Source: Micromonospora sp. CP22
Lineage (GTDB): Bacteria > Actinomycetota > Actinomycetes > Mycobacteriales > Micromonosporaceae
NCBI RefSeq assembly: GCF_009712475.1
Contig: NZ_VCJO01000014.1
Location: 1-64,000 of the forward strand
DNA: 64,000 bases
Direction of reading: 5' to 3'
Shown here one piece after another: positions 44,923 through 52,606 of the stretch (the first letter of the stretch is position 1; the number at the start of each line of letters is the position of its first letter). Both the position numbers and the translations under genes were made by a program. The notes below the pieces were generated by a model, which saw nothing but the letters and a program-made list of their open reading frames with translations, was not told the DNA's origin and ran no database searches.

Positions 44923-47525
44923 ACGCAGCGTCCACCGGCACCACCACGTCCGTCGCGAACGCGGTGGATCCAGAACTGCGCGCCGCCATCGGGCGCATCG
45001 CCCGGGTGCCCCAGCTCCTGGTCGCCTGCGACTACGACGGCACGCTCGCACCGATCGTGGAGGACCCCAGCAAAGCCGTACCGCTGCCGGAGTCGGTGGC
45101 TGCCGTCCGGGCCCTGGCGGCGCTGCCGCAGACCACCGTGGCCGTCGTCTCCGGCCGCGCACTGCGGGACCTGGCCGCGCTCTCCCGGCTGCCCAGCGAG
45201 GTGCACCTGGTCGGTAGCCACGGCTCCGAGTTCGACATCGGCTTCGTCGAGCGGCTCTCCCCGGAACTGATCGCCGTACGCACGCGGCTGCGGGACGCCC
45301 TGCGGGAGATCGCCGCGGCCCACCCCGGCATCCGGCTGGAACGCAAGCCGGCCAGTGTCGCGGTGCACACCCGGGGCGTGGACCCCCAGGTCGCCGCCGC
45401 CGCCATCGACGCGGTACGCAGTGGCCCGGCTACCTGGCCGGACGTCACCGTCACGCAGGGCAAAGAGGTCATCGAGCTGTCCGTCGTGGCGACCCACAAG
45501 GGCACCGCCGTCGACCAGCTGCGTACCCAGCTCTCCGCCAGCGCGGTGCTCTTCATCGGCGACGACGTCACCGACGAGAACGCTTTCGGCAACCTCCACG
45601 GCCCCGACGTCGGCATCAAGATCGGGCCGGGCGAGACCAAGGCCGGTTACCGGGTGGCCGAGCCGATCGAGGCCGCCCGGGCACTCGGGCTGCTGCTGGA
45701 GACCCGGCGGCACTGGCTGTTCGGTGAGCGGGCGGTGCCGATCGAGCGCCACTCGATGCTGGCCAACGGCCGGACGGTCGCGCTGCTCACGCCGGACGCC
45801 AAGGTGACCTGGCTGTGCAACCCCAAGCCGGACTCGGCAGCCATCTTCGCCGATCTGGTCGGCGGCAGCCCCGCCGGGCATTTCAGCGTGGCACCGGAGC
45901 GCGGCGGCATTCCGTTGGGCCAGCGCTACCGGTCGGGCACGATGACCGTGGAGACCCGCTGGTCCGGGCTCACCGTCACCGACTGGCTGGACAAGCCGGA
46001 CCCCAAGGCAACGCCCGACGGTCCGGCGGTCATCTCCGGTGACTCGACCCTGGTCCGGGTACTGACCGGCACCGGTCGGGTCCGCCTCGAGTTCGTGCCC
46101 CGACCGGAGTTCGCGCAGGTCGCCGTACAGCTCCAGCCGGTCGGCGACGGCCTGCTGGTGCTCGGCTCCAACGAGCCGGTCGCGCTCTACTCCCCCGGCG
46201 TGGAGTGGGAGGTCGGCAACGACGGCGGGTACGAGACCGCGAAGGCCCTGGTGGACCTCGCCGCGCTCGGCGGCCAGGTGGTGCTGGAGCTGCGCTTCGG
46301 TACGCACAGCCTGGAACATCACCGGCTGCCCATCCACGAGCGGCAGGCCGCTGCCGAGCGCCCCTGGAAGGAGTGGGTGGCCTCGCTACGCCTACCCACC
46401 ACCGCCCGGGACCTGGTCGCCCGCAGCGCGCTGACCCTGCGCGGCCTCTGTCACGAGGCCACCGGCTCGATCCTCGCGGCGGCGACCACCTCGTTGCCGG
46501 AGGAACTGGGCGGGGTGCGCAACTGGGACTACCGCTACTGCTGGCTGCGGGACGCCGCCATGACCGCCCGCGCGCTGGTCGACCTGGGCTCGATCGCCGA
46601 AGCCGAGGCATTCCTCCGTTGGGTGGACGGCTGCGTGGAGCGCACCGGCGGTCACCCCGAACGGCTGCACCCGCTCTACACCGTCGACGGTTACGAACTG
46701 GGCGCCGAGGCGGTCATCGACACCCTGCCCGGCTACGCCGGATCACGCCCGGTACGCGTCGGCAACCTGGCCAACCACCAGCTCCAGCTCGACGTCTTCG
46801 GCCCGATCGCCGACCTGATCGCCGCCACCGCCGACGTCCGTGGCTCGGTACGCGCCGAGGAGTGGCGGGTGCTGGAGAACATGGTCGAGGCGGTCCGCCG
46901 CCGCTGGCACGAACCGGACCACGGCATCTGGGAAGCCCGTCTGCCACCACGGCACCACGTCTTCTCCAAGGTCATGTGCTGGATGACCGTCGACCGCGCA
47001 CTGCACGTGGTTCGCCAGCACGGCGGCGAGGACCGGCCGGAATGGGTGGAGTTGCGCGACCGGATCGGCGCCAACGTGCTTGAGTTCGGCTGGCACGAGC
47101 ACGCCGAGGCGTACAGCGTCGCGTACGGCGACGAGGACATGGACGCCTCGTCGCTGTGGATCGGGATCTCCGGGCTGCTGGCCGGTGACGACCCTCGCTT
47201 CCTCTCCACCGTGTTGAAGATCGAGGCGGACCTGCGTAGCGGGCCGGTCGTCTACCGCTACCACTGGGACGACGGCCTGCCCGGCCGCGAGGGCGGGTTC
47301 CACATCTGCACGGCGTGGTTGATCGAGGCGTACCTGCGCACCGGTCGGCGGACCGACGCCGAGGAACTGTTCCACCAGATGATCGACACCGCCGGTCCGA
47401 CCGGGTTGCTGCCCGAGCAGTACGACCCGCTGGCGGAGCGTGGTCTGGGCAACCACCCGCAGGCGTACAGCCACCTCGGTGTGATCCGCTGCGCGCTGCT
47501 GCTGGACAACATGCTCAAGCAGTAA
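44919..47525 (+). CDS. Trehalose-6-phosphate phosphatase fused to GH15 glycosidase
   Basis: An 868-residue two-domain protein. Residues 1 to about 255 are an OtsB-type HAD phosphatase (nucleophile Asp38 and Asp40 in [16 protein letters not shown] later), which would dephosphorylate trehalose-6-phosphate. The rest is a complete GH15 glucoamylase/trehalase domain ([13 protein letters not shown]; the acid/base Glu in [14 protein letters not shown]). GTG 44919 overlaps the otsA stop. Trehalose formation and a possible trehalose-cleaving domain are thus on one chain. Whether the GH15 part is a trehalase or acts on another glucan is not known. Confidence 0.88.
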   Translation: MNAASTGTTTSVANAVDPELRAAIGRIARVPQLLVACDYDGTLAPIVEDPSKAVPLPESVAAVRALAALPQTTVAVVSGRALRDLAALSRLPSEVHLVGSHGSEFDIGFVERLSPELIAVRTRLRDALREIAAAHPGIRLERKPASVAVHTRGVDPQVAAAAIDAVRSGPATWPDVTVTQGKEVIELSVVATHKGTAVDQLRTQLSASAVLFIGDDVTDENAFGNLHGPDVGIKIGPGETKAGYRVAEPIEAARALGLLLETRRHWLFGERAVPIERHSMLANGRTVALLTPDAKVTWLCNPKPDSAAIFADLVGGSPAGHFSVAPERGGIPLGQRYRSGTMTVETRWSGLTVTDWLDKPDPKATPDGPAVISGDSTLVRVLTGTGRVRLEFVPRPEFAQVAVQLQPVGDGLLVLGSNEPVALYSPGVEWEVGNDGGYETAKALVDLAALGGQVVLELRFGTHSLEHHRLPIHERQAAAERPWKEWVASLRLPTTARDLVARSALTLRGLCHEATGSILAAATTSLPEELGGVRNWDYRYCWLRDAAMTARALVDLGSIAEAEAFLRWVDGCVERTGGHPERLHPLYTVDGYELGAEAVIDTLPGYAGSRPVRVGNLANHQLQLDVFGPIADLIAATADVRGSVRAEEWRVLENMVEAVRRRWHEPDHGIWEARLPPRHHVFSKVMCWMTVDRALHVVRQHGGEDRPEWVELRDRIGANVLEFGWHEHAEAYSVAYGDEDMDASSLWIGISGLLAGDDPRFLSTVLKIEADLRSGPVVYRYHWDDGLPGREGGFHICTAWLIEAYLRTGRRTDAEELFHQMIDTAGPTGLLPEQYDPLAERGLGNHPQAYSHLGVIRCALLLDNMLKQ

Positions 47526-47539
47526 CAAATGGGCAGATC

Positions 47540-47572
47540 GAAGCGGCCGGAGGTCTCACCTCCGGCCGCTTC
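47540..47572 (+). terminator. Terminator after otsB-GH15
   Basis: A perfect 15-bp stem (47540-47554 with 47558-47572) and 3-nt loop, 14 bp past the stop. Confidence 0.8.
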
Positions 47573-47608
47573 CGTGCGCTGTGTGTGCGCTTTGGGGTGT
47601 GGTGGGGT

Positions 47609-47652
47609 GTGCCCGGCTCCGGGCGGTCAGGCTTGATCCCTGCGCCGGGCAC
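47609..47652 (+). terminator. Hairpin with conserved 26-nt loop, copy 2
   Basis: A 9-bp stem (47609-47617 with 47644-47652) closes a 26-nt loop (47618-47643) identical to the loop at 35530-35555. It lies 36 bp beyond a strong terminator. The flanks can extend the stem only with a bulge, so this copy looks degenerate. Confidence 0.7.
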
Positions 47653-47780
47653 GGCGGGCCACGCCCCCGTCGTGGGCAGGCTCCGCACCGGTGCGCCAGG
47701 TGTCCGGTTTCAACCGATGCGGCTGGGGTGTCCGGGTCGGTTGTTGGATCTTGGTGTAGTGGTTTCGTGGTGGGCGGTCT

Positions 47781-47849
47781 GGGTCCGGGTGTCCGGGTGG
47801 CGGGGTGCGGTGGGTCGGCTGGGGGTGGAATGGGTGGCGGGTCGGGGGT
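47781..47849 (+). other. G-run tract with quadruplex potential
   Basis: On the plus strand there are at least eight runs of three or more G within 70 bases; the first four (47781-47805) have loops of 3, 5 and 4 nt, a canonical G-quadruplex pattern. It is in the long non-coding region before the 48101 gene. Confidence 0.55.
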
Positions 47850-47863
47850 GTTGTAGACGGGTG

Positions 47864-47936
47864 AACGACCGAGGAAGACGGCGCCCGCCGATGGTGGGTG
47901 TGTGCCGTCGGGAATGATGGCGGGCGGCCGGTCGTT
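47864..47936 (+). ncRNA. Candidate structured leader with pseudoknot
   Basis: An 8-bp closing stem (47864-47871 with 47929-47936) encloses two interleaved perfect helices: GACGGC 47877-47882 with 47904-47909, and GCCCGCC 47883-47889 with 47919-47925. This order (A, B, A', B') is an H-type pseudoknot. It lies about 165 bp before the 48101 gene. I do not recognise a known riboswitch. Prediction only. Confidence 0.4.
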
Positions 47937-48100
47937 GTACATGGTTCCGGCGGCGTGATGTGGCGGTTGCCCCGCGTGCCGGGCCGAGATCGAGAAGGTT
48001 TCCCCTTTCTTCTTTCCCCCTTTGTGGCGCCTGTTGTGGTGCTTGCGTGCGTGTGCCCGTCCCCCTGGGTGTGCGCGTGACCCCCGATTGGAGCTTTGCC

Positions 48101-48688
48101 ATGAACACGATGCTGCGGAAGAGCGTGCTGGGTATTGCTGGTCTGGCTGTCACCGGTGGTCTGTTCGCCGGTCCGGTGGCCGCGTTCGCTGACACCGCCC
48201 CGGTCAAGTCCGCTCCTGTCGCCGCCGCGCAGGCCGAGAAGCCGGACACCGGTAAGTTGCTGCCGCACGGTGCCCCCACGGGTCAGTCGCATGTCGACCT
48301 GGGCGATGAGCAGATCGAGAACACGAAGGCGATCGTCGCGGCGACGAAGAAGGCCGGCATGGACGAGCGGGCCGCGGTGGTGGCGATCGCGACGGCGTTG
48401 CAGGAGTCGAAGTTGGAGAACCTGGGTCATCTGGGTGACCGCAACGACCATGACTCGCAGGGTCTGTTCCAGCAGCGTCCGTCCAGTGGTTGGGGCACGG
48501 TCGAGCAGATCACCGACCCGGAGTACTCGACCCTGGCGTTCCTCAAGGGTCTGAAGCAGGTCGACGGCTGGCAGGACATGCCCCTCACCGTGGCCGCCCA
48601 GACCGTACAGGTCTCGGCCTACCCGGACCACTACGCCCAGTGGGAACAGCAGGCCGCTGACCTGGTCGCCGAGCACTGGAACAGCTGA
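48101..48688 (+). CDS. Secreted lytic transglycosylase-like protein
   Basis: A 195-residue exported protein. The signal peptide covers about 1-30 (cleavage near AAFA-DT). The mature domain has VVAIATALQESKLENL with a candidate catalytic Glu, then DSQGLFQQRPSSGWG, typical of actinobacterial lysozyme-like cell-wall lytic domains. GGAG precedes ATG 48101 by seven bases. The 575-bp upstream region (47526-48100) is non-coding and holds terminators, G-runs, the candidate pseudoknot and a pyrimidine tract at 48000-48023. Confidence 0.75.
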   Translation: MNTMLRKSVLGIAGLAVTGGLFAGPVAAFADTAPVKSAPVAAAQAEKPDTGKLLPHGAPTGQSHVDLGDEQIENTKAIVAATKKAGMDERAAVVAIATALQESKLENLGHLGDRNDHDSQGLFQQRPSSGWGTVEQITDPEYSTLAFLKGLKQVDGWQDMPLTVAAQTVQVSAYPDHYAQWEQQAADLVAEHWNS

Positions 48689-48733
48689 CCCCGGTCGAAC
48701 AACCGAAGACTTTCCTCTCCAGGGGGAACAAAC

Positions 48734-48769
48734 CGCTGGCCGGCACCCGACCCAGGGTGCCGGCCAGCG
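48734..48769 (+). terminator. Terminator after secreted lytic protein gene
   Basis: A perfect 15-bp stem (48734-48748 with 48755-48769), 6-nt loop, 45 bp past the stop. Confidence 0.75.
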
Positions 48770-48876
48770 GCACATCCACCAGCGACACCCCCACGTCGCA
48801 GGCACCCACATGGCAGGCACCCCCAAGACGACCCACTCCACCGGGGCAAGCCTCCGGGCAGACCGCCAACCAGGTC

Positions 48877-48950
48877 GGGCTGGGGGCGACCGTGCCCGGC
48901 GCAGGGATCAAGCCTGACCGCCCGAAGCCGGGTACGGTCGCCCCCAGCCC
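48877..48950 (-). terminator. Large hairpin with conserved 26-nt loop, copy 3
   Basis: A 24-bp stem with one G-T pair (48877-48900 with 48927-48950) closes a 26-nt loop (48901-48926). Read on the minus strand the loop equals the one at 35530-35555 except for one base. It lies 37 bp beyond the cobA stop, so it faces the end of cobA. Confidence 0.8.
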
Positions 48951-48987
48951 CCAAGCCCAACCACCGATGCCAGGAAGCAGCCCCAGC

Positions 48988-50229
48988 TCACCCCACCCGC
49001 AACGCCTCGACCACGTCACCGATCACGACCACAGCCGGCGGCCTCAGCCCCGCAGCGGTCACCGCGTCCGCCACCTCACCGAGAGTCGAGTGGACGACCC
49101 GCTGGCCTCCGGTGGTGGCCTCCTGCACCACGGCGGCCGGTGTCCCGGCCGGTCGGCCGTGCGTCAGCAGCGCTTGGGTGATCGACGGTAGGTTCTTCAG
49201 ACCCATCAGGATCACCAGCGTGCCACGCAAGGCTGCCAGGGCGTCCCAGCGGACCAGCGAGTGGGGCGAATCCGGTGCGACGTGCCCGGACACCACGGTG
49301 AACTCGTGTGCCACCGACCGGTGGGTGACCGGTATCCCCGCTGCTGCGGGGGCCGCGATCGAACTGGTCACGCCGGGCACCACGGTGACCGGCACCCCGG
49401 CCGCCGCGCAGGCGAGCAGTTCCTCTCCGCCTCGGCCGAAGACGTACGGGTCGCCGCCCTTGAGCCGGACCACGGTGGCTCCCGCCGACGCGCGGTCCAC
49501 CAGAATCCGGTTGATCTCCTCCTGCGTCCGCGACGGGCCGTATGGGATCTTGGAGGCGTCCACCAGTTCCACACCGGTGCGCAACTCGTCCAGCAGCAGT
49601 CCGGGCACCAGCCGGTCGGCGACCACCACGTCGGCCTCGCTGAGCAGCCGCCAACCCTTGAGCGTGATCAGTTCCGGGTCGCCAGGTCCCGCGCCGACCA
49701 GGAAGACCTGGCCCGGACCACCGGGCGGGGTGCGCGGCGACGCCTGGGGGCCCGATTCCGTCAACAGCGGATTCGCCCTGGTCTGGAGCAGGGCGCGAAT
49801 GGCGTCGCGGACACTCACCGCGCGGCGTGGATCGCCACCGCCGAGCACTGCCACGGTGACCGGACCGTACCGGGTCACCGCCGGAGTCCAGGCCGTCGCC
49901 GCGTTCCGGTCGTCGGCGCGTACGCAGAAGATCCGACGTTCGGCGGCGGCGGCGCTGATCTCCGCCGCCGCAGCCGGGTCGTCGATGGCGACGTGCACCA
50001 GCCAGGCACCGTCGAGATCCTCGGGGAGGAACCGGCGCGGCACCCACCGCAGCCGCTCGGCGTCGACGTGGGCGCGTAGCGCCGGGGTGAGTTCCGGTGC
50101 CACCAGCAGTACGTCCGCGCCCGCGTCGAGCAGGGCCGGAACCCGCCGGGTGGCGACCGCTCCCCCGCCGACCACGACCACGCGCAGGCCGGCCAGCCGA
50201 AGGCCGAGGGGGTACGCGTTGGCGCTCAC
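48988..50229 (-). CDS. cobA: Uroporphyrinogen-III C-methyltransferase with precorrin-2 dehydrogenase domain
   Basis: A 413-residue CysG-like protein. The N-terminal NAD-binding domain (VVVVGGGAVATRRV, first ~150 residues) is the precorrin-2 dehydrogenase/ferrochelatase half. The C-terminal SAM-dependent methyltransferase has VGAGPGDPELITLKG, DRLV, and RLKGGDPYVFGRGGEE. It makes precorrin-2 (and potentially sirohydrochlorin) for cobalamin or sirohaem. Start GTG 50229. Confidence 0.93.
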   Translation of the reverse strand: MSANAYPLGLRLAGLRVVVVGGGAVATRRVPALLDAGADVLLVAPELTPALRAHVDAERLRWVPRRFLPEDLDGAWLVHVAIDDPAAAAEISAAAAERRIFCVRADDRNAATAWTPAVTRYGPVTVAVLGGGDPRRAVSVRDAIRALLQTRANPLLTESGPQASPRTPPGGPGQVFLVGAGPGDPELITLKGWRLLSEADVVVADRLVPGLLLDELRTGVELVDASKIPYGPSRTQEEINRILVDRASAGATVVRLKGGDPYVFGRGGEELLACAAAGVPVTVVPGVTSSIAAPAAAGIPVTHRSVAHEFTVVSGHVAPDSPHSLVRWDALAALRGTLVILMGLKNLPSITQALLTHGRPAGTPAAVVQEATTGGQRVVHSTLGEVADAVTAAGLRPPAVVVIGDVVEALRVG

Positions 50230-50317
50230 GCCGCTGCTCCGCTTCGCTCATCGGCCTCGCGCGGGGCCGCGCCGCCGACGTTGCTGGTCCGCCGGAGGAA
50301 CCGACTGTCTCGCTCGC

Positions 50318-51403
50318 TCACTTCTCGGCCACCCCGGCGGAGTCGAAGGTGGCCACCTCGTGCAGGACCCGGACCGCGCCGGTGACCACGGGCAGTGCCA
50401 ACAGCGCGCCGGTGCCCTCGCCGAGCCGCAGGCCGAGGTCGATCAGGGGAGTGAGACCGAGCCGACGCAGCGCGACCGTCGCGCCGGGTTCGGCGGAGCG
50501 GTGACCGGCGACCATGGCCGCGACGGAGTCCGGCGCGAAGGCCGCTGCGGCGAGCGCGGCGGAGACCGCGATCACCCCGTCCAGCAGCACCGGTACGCGG
50601 CGCGCGGCAGCGCCGAGCACGAACCCGGTCAGCGCGGCGTGTTCCAGCCCGCCGACGGCGGCTAGCACACCGAGCGGGTCCGCCGGGTCGGGGCGGTGGC
50701 GGCGCAGCGCGGACCGCACCACCTCGATCTTGTGCTGGTAGGTCGGGTCGTCGACCCCGGTGCCCCGGCCGGTGGCCTCGGCGGCGTCCACTCCGGTGAA
50801 GGCGGCGACGAGGGCGGCGGCCGGAGTGGTGTTGGCGATCCCCATGTCGCCGGTGAGCAGGATGCCGGCCCCGGCGGCGATCAGTTCGTCGGCGACGCCG
50901 ATGCCGACCTCGACCGCTGCTCGCGCCTCGTCGCGGGTCAGCGCGGCGGTGACGGTCATGTCCCGGGTACCCCGCCGAACGGAGGCGTCGACCAGTCTCG
51001 GTGTGTCCGGTCCGGCGGCGTCCGGTTCGTCGACGGCGACCGGCAGCGGGCCGGCCACCCCGACGTCGATCACCGTCATCGAGGCACCCGCCTGCCGGGC
51101 GAAGGCGTTGACCACCGCTCCGCCGGCCAAGAAGTTGCCGACCATCTGGCCGGTGACCTCCTGTGGCCAGGGGCTGACCCGCTGGGCGTGTACGCCGTGG
51201 TCACCGGCGAAGATCGCCACCGCGGCCGGGGCGGGCACCGGTGGCGGGCAACTCCCGGCCAGACCGGCGAGGCGTACGGACAGTTCCTCCAGTGCGCCGA
51301 GGGAGCCGGCCGGCTTGGTCAGGCGCGCCTGCAACTGCCGCGCGGCGTTCATCGCCGGTTCGTCGGGCGGGCCGACGGCCGCGATGGTGTCTTCCAGCAT
51401 CAT
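50318..51403 (-). CDS. cobT: Nicotinate-nucleotide-dimethylbenzimidazole phosphoribosyltransferase
   Basis: CobT, 361 residues, activates the lower ligand base by making alpha-ribazole phosphate. It has the IFAGDHGVH motif, GDMGIANTTPAAA and the catalytic Glu in LGEGTGALLA. ATG 51403 overlaps the cobC-like stop in ATGA, so the two are co-translated. The 88-bp gap to cobA contains Micromonospora-type extragenic repeats rich in GCTTCGCT/CTCGCTCGCT. Confidence 0.94.
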   Translation of the reverse strand: MMLEDTIAAVGPPDEPAMNAARQLQARLTKPAGSLGALEELSVRLAGLAGSCPPPVPAPAAVAIFAGDHGVHAQRVSPWPQEVTGQMVGNFLAGGAVVNAFARQAGASMTVIDVGVAGPLPVAVDEPDAAGPDTPRLVDASVRRGTRDMTVTAALTRDEARAAVEVGIGVADELIAAGAGILLTGDMGIANTTPAAALVAAFTGVDAAEATGRGTGVDDPTYQHKIEVVRSALRRHRPDPADPLGVLAAVGGLEHAALTGFVLGAAARRVPVLLDGVIAVSAALAAAAFAPDSVAAMVAGHRSAEPGATVALRRLGLTPLIDLGLRLGEGTGALLALPVVTGAVRVLHEVATFDSAGVAEK

Positions 51404-52485
51404 GCCTCCATGATCTCGGCCAGCACCTCGATGAACGCGTCGGTGGTCGCCCGGTCCCGAACTGCGATCCGCAGCCAGTCGGTGCCGAGTCCGGGGAAGG
51501 TGTCGCCCCGGCGCACCGCCCAGCCACGCTCCCGCAGCAGGTCACGGATCCGCTGGGCGTCGGAGATCCGTACCAGCACGAAGGCGCTGGCCGGTCGACC
51601 GGCCACGCGTACGCCCGGGATGGTCTTGAGCCGCGCGACCAGGTGTTCGCGGTCGGCGGTGAGCTGCGCGGCGATGGCGCGCTCGGCCCGGGCCGCCGCC
51701 GGGCCGGCGCAGGCGGCAGCGGCGGCCAGGGCCGGGGTGGAGACTGCCCAGAGCGGCTGTACGGCAGCCAGTTGGCGCAGCAGGTCCGCCGCACCGAGCA
51801 GGTAGCCGATCCGCAACCCGGCCAGCCCCCAGGTCTTGGTGAGGCTGCGGACGACCAGCAGCCCGGGTAGGTCCCGACGCGCGGCGAGTGACTCGGGTTC
51901 ACCGGGTACGCCGGGGGCGGCGGTGGTGTCCGCGAACGCCTCGTCGACCACGAGTACCCGGCCGGGGCGGGCCAACGCGGCGACGTCGGCAGCGGGATGC
52001 AGCACGGAGGTCGGGTTCGTCGGATTGCCGATCATGACCAGGTCGGCGTCGGCCGGGATCCGGTCGGGGTGGAGCCGAAAGCCGTCCGCCTCGTCGAGCA
52101 GCACCCGCCGCACGGTGTGCCCGGCCGCCCGCAGCGCGGCCTCCGGTTCGGTGAACTGCGGGTGCACCACCACCGGTCGGCGTAGTCCACGCAGCGCCTG
52201 GGCGATCAGCACGAATCCCTCGGCCGCTCCTGCGGTGAGCAGCACCTCCTCCGCTGGTCGGCGGTGTCGGGCGGCGACCGCCGCACGTGCCGGGCGGGGG
52301 TCCGGGTAGGCGGCGAGGTCGGCGAGCGAGGCCGTGATGGGTCCGGCCAGCCAGGGCGGCGGCGGTGCGTGCCGCACGTTGACGGCGAGGTCGACCAGCC
52401 CCTCGGCGACTTCGGCGTCGCCGTGGTGAGCGAGGTCCGGTCCGGCCGGCGGCGCGCCGGACGTCGCGGTCGGCTGACCATGCAT
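51400..52485 (-). CDS. cobC: Threonine-phosphate decarboxylase-like aminotransferase (CobC/CobD type)
   Basis: A 361-residue class I/II PLP enzyme. AVNVRHAPPPPWL at the N-terminus and NPTNPTS, then SLTKTWGLAGLRIGY with the PLP Lys, match Rv2231c/CobC-like proteins supplying the aminopropanol arm of cobalamin. Position upstream of cobT supports this over a histidinol-phosphate aminotransferase. ATG 52485. Confidence 0.85.
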   Translation of the reverse strand: MHGQPTATSGAPPAGPDLAHHGDAEVAEGLVDLAVNVRHAPPPPWLAGPITASLADLAAYPDPRPARAAVAARHRRPAEEVLLTAGAAEGFVLIAQALRGLRRPVVVHPQFTEPEAALRAAGHTVRRVLLDEADGFRLHPDRIPADADLVMIGNPTNPTSVLHPAADVAALARPGRVLVVDEAFADTTAAPGVPGEPESLAARRDLPGLLVVRSLTKTWGLAGLRIGYLLGAADLLRQLAAVQPLWAVSTPALAAAAACAGPAAARAERAIAAQLTADREHLVARLKTIPGVRVAGRPASAFVLVRISDAQRIRDLLRERGWAVRRGDTFPGLGTDWLRIAVRDRATTDAFIEVLAEIMEA

Positions 52486-52559
52486 GACCGCGATCCTGCC
52501 GGGAAGGCGGCGCTCGGGACAGCAACCCGGAGGGTGGGCCGCATCACCACCGATCACTT

Positions 52560-52606
52560 CATGAGTATTTCTCATGTACGAATCGGAAATGTCATAACTT
52601 AGCGGT
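52560..52606 (+). promoter_or_regulatory. Candidate leaderless promoter of PBP gene
   Basis: TAACTT (52595-52600) lies six bases before GTG 52607, so transcription would begin at about the start codon. No Shine-Dalgarno sequence is present. An inverted repeat CATGAG-TATTT-CTCATG (52560-52576) sits where -35 contacts or an operator would be. Confidence 0.4.

Noticed and set aside
47864-48100. ydaO-type c-di-AMP riboswitch before the cell-wall lytic gene
   Set aside because: The conserved GACAGCTAACC and GGGGTGAA blocks of that riboswitch are absent.
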